A stretch of DNA of 64,000 nucleotides, taken from NCBI GenBank assembly GCA_023374025.1, contig SIJG01000083.1:523709-587708 (forward strand). The letters run 5' to 3'. A program made the position numbers and the translations under genes. Source of the DNA: Heterodera schachtii. Lineage: Eukaryota > Nematoda > Chromadorea > Rhabditida > Heteroderidae. Positions within the stretch are counted from its first letter, which is position 1. Every line of letters starts with the position of its first letter. Of the stretch, positions 58,573 to 64,000 are shown piece after piece. Below the pieces are notes generated by a model. It made no database searches, was not told the origin of the DNA, and was given only the letters and a program-made list of their open reading frames with translations.

Positions 58573-61500
58573 CTACTGCTGGACGTCAGCAGATGAGACG
58601 GACTGTTGCGACGATTGCTGCGATCCGCTCACAAAATCCTCGGGACTTTCCACCAACGAAATGGTCACCGCTGACAGAAAGGCGGGCACTGAATTGTAAC
58701 GGACCTGCAAATTTGGTTTCGATTATTAAATAAAAGGTAATTAATTTAAAAGGAAAATGGAAAATAAAAAGGAATTCTGCCTCAATATTCGTAATGATAA
58801 ATCCATAAAAATTCGTGAAATACGTTTTATTTCAAGTTTTCGGGGGCTCTGACCACAAATTAGTGATACTTTTAAGTTCGTTTTCGTGTAAAAAAAAACA
58901 ACAATTTTTGATAGAGAAAAAGTGGAATTCGAAAAATTGGTGGCTTTCGACTTTCAGTTCGAGTTTGGGTTCAGGGCATAAAATGTCATATCCGTAATAG
59001 TTATTCGATACACAACAGAGTTAGTTTAATGATGATTTTTAAAAACAAAAACTGCCAAAATAATGGAGGGGAAATGGCAAATTAAAGACTATAAAAGCAC
59101 ACCAAATAATTCGCAATCAAGTCCTTCCAACGCTGAGCACATTCGTTGTCCAACAGATCGACCGTCGGCGGTTGGTGGCCATGTTTCTGTGAGGAATTGG
59201 TTTTTTAAACAAAAATTTTTGAAATTTGCTTTAAGCACTTGGAAAAGGAAGACACAGTTCTTGGAATGCACACTCTCCGCCTCGAAAAAGCCCTCCTCGC
59301 CAATGCGCACGTCGTAACCGCTAATCAATGCAACCGTCTCACGAAACTCGCGCAACAGCTCCGAATTAACTGAAAAAAATAAATAAAATTGTTTATTGTT
59401 TAACCAAAATTAAATTGAAAGAAAAATTTAAAAAAATATTTCCTCCCAGGCCGGGAATCGAACCCGGGTCTCGCACGTGACAGGCGCGGATACTAACCAC
59501 TATACTACCTGGGACACATCCCAAGGGTCTTTTATTTTCCTTACAACTCATCTTTTTTTTAATAAGATTCTTTTCACAATTTACAATTCGTTTGAACTAA
59601 TTTTTTGGTGGACAAAAACCTTAATATATTGAGAAGAGTTGGCCCCAATTTTACGCTAAATACCCAACCATTTTCCGTCTGATCCAGCTGATCTTTGAGC
59701 GCACGAATTTGAACACGTAAATTGTGAACATGGCCATCGTCCGAGTCCTCCTTCTCCTCTCCGAATTCGTCTCCCATCGGCGTTTCATCTGCCGCTAATT
59801 CATCACCAACGGAATTGTCCTGAAAAACGAGACATATTGTTAAAGTGGGAAAAACAAATTTTCAAATGGCGCGTCAAAGTCAAATAAAGCATAAAAAATT
59901 TTCTAAAATGCAAAAGAAAATATTCCTTGAGTTTTTTTTGTGATAAAGTCCCTAAAAATGAGGCCTTATGGCTGTGTAAATGTGTGCACTTCATTTCCCC
60001 TCCCCCTCGAAAATTGAAAAAATTTCAAACATAGAAATTTTTCAAAAAAACCGTCTGAAAATTTTTCAACTTTTTTTCAAGAAATTTTCTCATAAATAAT
60101 TTTCTAACAATAAGAATAAGGTTTGAATTTTTTTTTTGATTCTCGGGGGGGGGGGGGGTACGACGGGGGGAAAATGCCCTGCTCCGGTATAAAAGCATAT
60201 CTCCAGGCAAATTTTATAAAATAACTGCAAAAAGCTCAACCCAATAAAATACGCACACACTAAATAATACTAAAACCTGTTCAAATATAAAACCACTGAC
60301 CAATTTGCGTCGTTTCAACGGATTCGGAGCAGTAGCGCCAGTTGAAGCGGACGCAGCAGCAGCAGCAGCAGCAGCCACCTCGCGGATGACCAGCTCATCC
60401 CGCGCTTCGTCCAACGGATTGGCGGTGGCGAAGCGCAAAATGCGAGTTGTGTCTGACCCGGTGGGCACCTCCTAAAGTCGGGGAAAATTCACAAAAATTA
60501 AAATGATTGAGTTACCCAATTTCAACCCAAAAAATTTTCTGCATTTTTTTCTCACATATTTTTGCAATTTGCTGCGAAGTTCGCCAAGCTCCGCGTCGTA
60601 TTTGCGCTTGAACAGTTGCGCAATTCGTCGCGACTCGCCGACGGTTGGCGCGTCGCGTGGCTGCTGCTGCGAGTCCAACAGTTTCAGTTTGGTCTCCAGC
60701 TCTTTGTTCCTGGAAATGTTTGTATTTTTTCACGATGACTTAGAATTGGTAAGAGGAAGTTGGAGGAAATGACCGCAGAATTGAATCCGGATAAAATGTT
60801 ACCCCGAATATTTTTGTTTAGGATTTTTGCTTTTTCTCTCCATGGTGGGGTGCAATACGTTCCCCTCTCCCCCAGAAAAATTCTTAAATCGGAAATGTTG
60901 TTTTCTTATTTTTTTTTACTGTTTTACTTCTAGGTAAAGAAAATTTTTTTTTTAAATTTCTTTGAAAATTATAAAAGCGAAAAAAATTCTTATTTACTCG
61001 GAAAAAATAGAAAACTAAAAAAAAAATTGTGAAACGACGGGGGTGGACGAACTGTGTGCTCCCCAATGGTGTGCCCCTATAAGCCTCAACCAAAAAGCAC
61101 CGACTTTTCGCGCAATTGGCCGGCACTGCGCACCAACTCCTCCAAACCGTTGCGTGAGATGGAACCGCCGCCAAACAAACACTTCAGCTCCTCATGGTCA
61201 CGCTGAAAAGGAAAGGGACGCGATGATGAACAACTTAGGCTTTTTTGACAATTGCGTGAACACTCACAATGAGTTGCGCATTTTGTCTCCGCAAAATGTC
61301 CGTCTGCGTTTGCAGGTCGACCTTTTGTTCCTCCAACAGTTCCACGTGCTTGGCACGTTCGCTGCAATTTGAAAAATATAAGTTTTTAAATTATGAAAAT
61401 TTATTAAAATTTCATCAGTTTTGTGTATGTTTTATATTCTTCCGGTAATTATGTTTGAAAATTGTTGGCCTAAATTTTTGAATTTCCTGAGTGATTCCAT

Positions 61501-63903
61501 TTTCGACGATTATTCCTATTTTTTGGCATTTCCCATCATTCCATAAACCACCACAACACCTCAGAATGATCAGTTGTTCGTGCTGCTTTGAGCATTGGAT
61601 TTCCAGCCGTTCAATGTCCCTCTCGTAGTCAATCATGCGCAATTCTTGCGCCGTCATCCCCTCCGTCTTGGAGCCGTCCATGTCGTTGTCCGCACCCGGC
61701 TCGGCGCAAAAACTGCTGTTTAATAACATTTCGTTGTTGTTAGTGTCCTCCGTCTGCGTTTGGACCGCTGAAAAAAAAAAAATTAAAACTTAGAATTGCA
61801 GAAAAATATTAGAAAAATTTTATGAAAATTCAAAAAAATTATTTTTTGAAATTTTCTTATAAAAATTTAGTAATTAAATTTTCGGAAGGAGGGGGGGGGG
61901 GGGACAAACTGTATCCTGCTGTATAAAGATGAGTAATAATAAAGAAATCGAGCACAGCGATAATAGGCAAATTTTGGCAATTCACAAAAACCAAAAAATC
62001 TAGTTAAATTGAGCCCCCCCCCCCCCCGTCCCGGATTAAATTTGAATATTTTAATTTGCAGGATCTAATAAACTCACTGTGAAATTTGGGTCGTACAACG
62101 GTGGCACTAATGTTCTCCACGTCTTCAATGGCACCAAAATAATTGCCAATGGTTGAGCCGGAAGCCAACTCGGCAACATTTTCTTGAAAAAATTGACAAA
62201 AGAATGAACAACCAATCGCAACAATAAAGAATGAATGCGCTTACCATGCGAAATATGTTCATGTTCGATGTTTCGGTAGGAAAAATAAATCTGAAAATGT
62301 TATTTTTTTTTTAAAATATTGCGAATTGACAATGAGAGAGAAGGAATTTAAAATATGACAGCAAAGCCAGAAATAGGGCATAAAATCAAAATTTTAAAAT
62401 TCAGAAAATGGTTTTTTTTTTGAAATTTAAAAAAGTTTCGAACAGGTTTTTTAAAAACTTATAATTAGGTACAATGTTTTTAAATTTCATTAAACTGCCT
62501 AAATTTTTCCCAGCACCACTTAACTGCACCGCCGGAGCCCATTTTAGCATTATTTTTTGAAATTTGACCTCAAATTTGTTTGTTTTCTTTTGGCGAAAAA
62601 CGGCCATATATTCCTGTTTTTTGCTTATCGGGCTTTCGAGGAGGGAGTAAACGAAAACCTTGTAACGATTTGGCTCGGTCCATCCGCCGCACTCCTCCAA
62701 CAACTGTTTCATGGTCTGCAGCTGTTTGTCCGCAAACAGTGACCATGTACGGTATTTGGACAGCGCACTACGGTAGTCGCTCAACAACAGTTTGTCAAAA
62801 CCAGCCTGGAAAATTTGGAAAAAATTTCGTAATATGACCAAAAGCATCCATATGAGCATTTTTAAGAGGAAATTGACTCGGGGACAACCCACCAAAACCC
62901 AACAATATGACCCCTATCGAATTTGTACAAATAAATCCAAAAGAATTTTAGCATGGGTAAAAATTTGTGAATTTTCCAACTTTTTTATAAAAAAATACGT
63001 TCAAAAACTGACAAATTCTCCGCTTTCGGTGGATGCCGACAAATTTCGTCCGCTGCTGACGCGTCGCAGTCCGCGTTCCGCTTCCGTGCGCCACCGAATG
63101 GCCTCCCGTTGCGCGTCCGCGACGCGTTCGCCCGCCACCGACTCGGCACGTCGCAACTGCTCAATTTCTTCGTCGCGTGACTCCAACTGGCGCCGTAGCA
63201 GTGCAATGGACTCATTGGCCTCGATCAATTTGATGGACATATGATCAACTGAAAACGGAAAAGAAAATGGTGAAAAACTCTCAAATTTGCTTCTAAGTTC
63301 CCCAAACCAAAACGAAATATATCAATACACTAAACAAAATAATTCTGGCGCTACTTGCAATTTCGTATATTTTGGATTTTATGAAAAACCAAAAGGGGGA
63401 CCATTTTGGCTGCAAATTAGGGATAATAACGCGTAGAAATTTGTTCTCGGAGGTTTTTGGGGTCCCTAATCACTAATCTAATTTGACCAATTCCTAATCC
63501 CGAATCTGAAGAAAAGCCGAAAATTCAAATTTCTAGTTTTTGATTATTTATTTTTATTCAAATTTAGGTTAGAATGTCGTGGTTAAAACAAATGTCAGCT
63601 TCTTAAGCAAGGAACCCAAATTAGTGCAAAAATAACATTAAAAAAAATTTAAAAACCAAATTTGGTAACGCTCAGGCGATAAAAAGGAAGATGAGCTTAG
63701 AACTAAAAATAGTTTCTGTTTGGTCACGCACTTTGCTGCTGTTGGCTGGCCCTTCTCTGGTGGTGGTGTCTTTCACGGTCATCGCCCCCTCTGCCGCTGC
63801 TTTGGTTGTGCATAAAACGGCCAAAATTGCGCTGGAAGCGTCGCTCCTCTTTTTGTGCAAAAACACGCGAAACTTCGGGATCATCGTTGTCAAATGAAGC
63901 CAT
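58573..63903 (-). CDS. mdf-1: Spindle assembly checkpoint protein MAD1
   Basis: Coiled-coil scaffold that holds MAD2 at unattached kinetochores and nuclear pores. Fourteen exons: 63732-63903, 63013-63248, 62659-62805, 62245-62290, 62078-62182, 61560-61767, 61268-61361, 61105-61202, 60556-60709, 60301-60471, 59669-59819, 59272-59369, 59103-59186, 58573-58704; 631 aa, phases all consistent. Seen: heptad-rich Glu/Arg/Leu segments (IALLRRQLESRDEEIEQLRR; HVELLEEQKVDLQTQTDILR), a MAD2-interaction-motif-like TRILRFATANP, and the C-terminal RWD-like domain LLREFRETVALISGYDVRIG, EEGFFEAES, then YNSVPAFLSAVTISL, matching the MAD1 end (NSIPAFLSAVTL). A Ser/Gln-rich tail of about 25 residues follows. ATG 63903 is the first in frame. 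One donor is GTTTTC. A tRNA-Asp sits in the intron 59370-59668. Confidence 0.9.
59443..59514 (-). tRNA. tRNA-Asp (anticodon GTC), third copy
   Basis: Reverse complement is identical over 72 nt to the other two tRNA-Asp genes. It is embedded in an mdf-1 intron in the sense direction. The downstream T-run on the minus strand (ATATTTTTTTAAA) would terminate Pol III. Confidence 0.95.
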
Positions 63904-64000
63904 TTCCAATAGCCAAATGTAGAGTTATGCCGGTAATAAAGAAGAAATTCTGTGAAACAATGTTTTTTCCTAAGAAAAATCGAACGGAAACTCAAAAATA

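Noticed and set aside
1..64000. Frequent ATGCCA hexamers that could be read as the cyst-nematode dorsal-gland promoter motif
   Set aside because: ATGCCA and GTGCCA occur everywhere, including in introns and coding DNA, and are not clustered at a start codon of a secreted protein. No effector gene was found.
1..64000. CRISPR arrays, bacterial operons or phage-like genes
   Set aside because: None seen. Spliced genes and tRNA structure indicate nuclear eukaryotic DNA, and there are no evenly spaced direct repeats with unique spacers.

Overview
The window is nuclear DNA of an animal, most probably a nematode. Genes are broken into short exons by many compact introns, often 45-400 bp, with AT-rich TTTTCAG-type acceptors. 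The recognisable proteins have nematode-type relatives (EGL-19, LDB-1, MDF-1). At least seven introns appear to start with GC instead of GT. Frequent GC-AG introns are reported from cyst nematodes, so a plant-parasitic tylenchid is my best guess; that is inference. All exon boundaries were joined by hand from reading frame, phase and family resemblance, so individual boundaries may be off by a base or so.

Layout, left to right. 60-6912 (-): 5' half of an L-type calcium channel alpha-1 gene (egl-19), running off the left edge. 6913-13179: gene-poor, with long GA/CT tracts. 13180-20184 (-): LIM-domain-binding cofactor ldb-1, 12 exons. 20185-25300: gene-poor, with CT-rich sequence, a tRNA-like SINE candidate and a hAT-like MITE. 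25301-27609 (+): two broken RidA-family copies and one better one. 28530-29050 (-): an intron-containing, divergent histone H2B. 29393-30658 (+): a membrane-anchored protein built from duplicated phase-1 exons. 31422-34322 (+): an SLC35C2-like transporter. 36256-38506 (-): a minimal NEK-type kinase. 39849-42046 (+): a diphosphoinositol-polyphosphate-type Nudix hydrolase. 42736-44665 (+): a mitochondrial S4-domain protein (MTRES1/C6orf203-like). 45281-48147 (+): pyruvate dehydrogenase E1 beta. 49503-53747 (-): a TMEM68-like acyltransferase. 55819-57725 (-): a gene of unknown function. 58053-58226 (-): a small one-TM protein. 58573-63903 (-): the spindle-checkpoint protein MAD1 (mdf-1). Three identical tRNA-Asp(GTC) genes lie inside introns at the right end.

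The genes are unrelated housekeeping, signalling and developmental functions and do not form one pathway. mdf-1, the one-TM gene and the unknown gene follow each other on the minus strand with short gaps and could be an operon. The most striking observation is that the 123-bp first exon of pdhb-1, which encodes the mitochondrial presequence, is repeated base for base as the first exon of the neighbouring mitochondrial S4-domain gene, while the flanking introns have diverged. Other notable features are the exon-duplication protein, the GC-AG introns, the decayed RidA array, and MITE families with long G-tracts and 8-bp target-site duplications.
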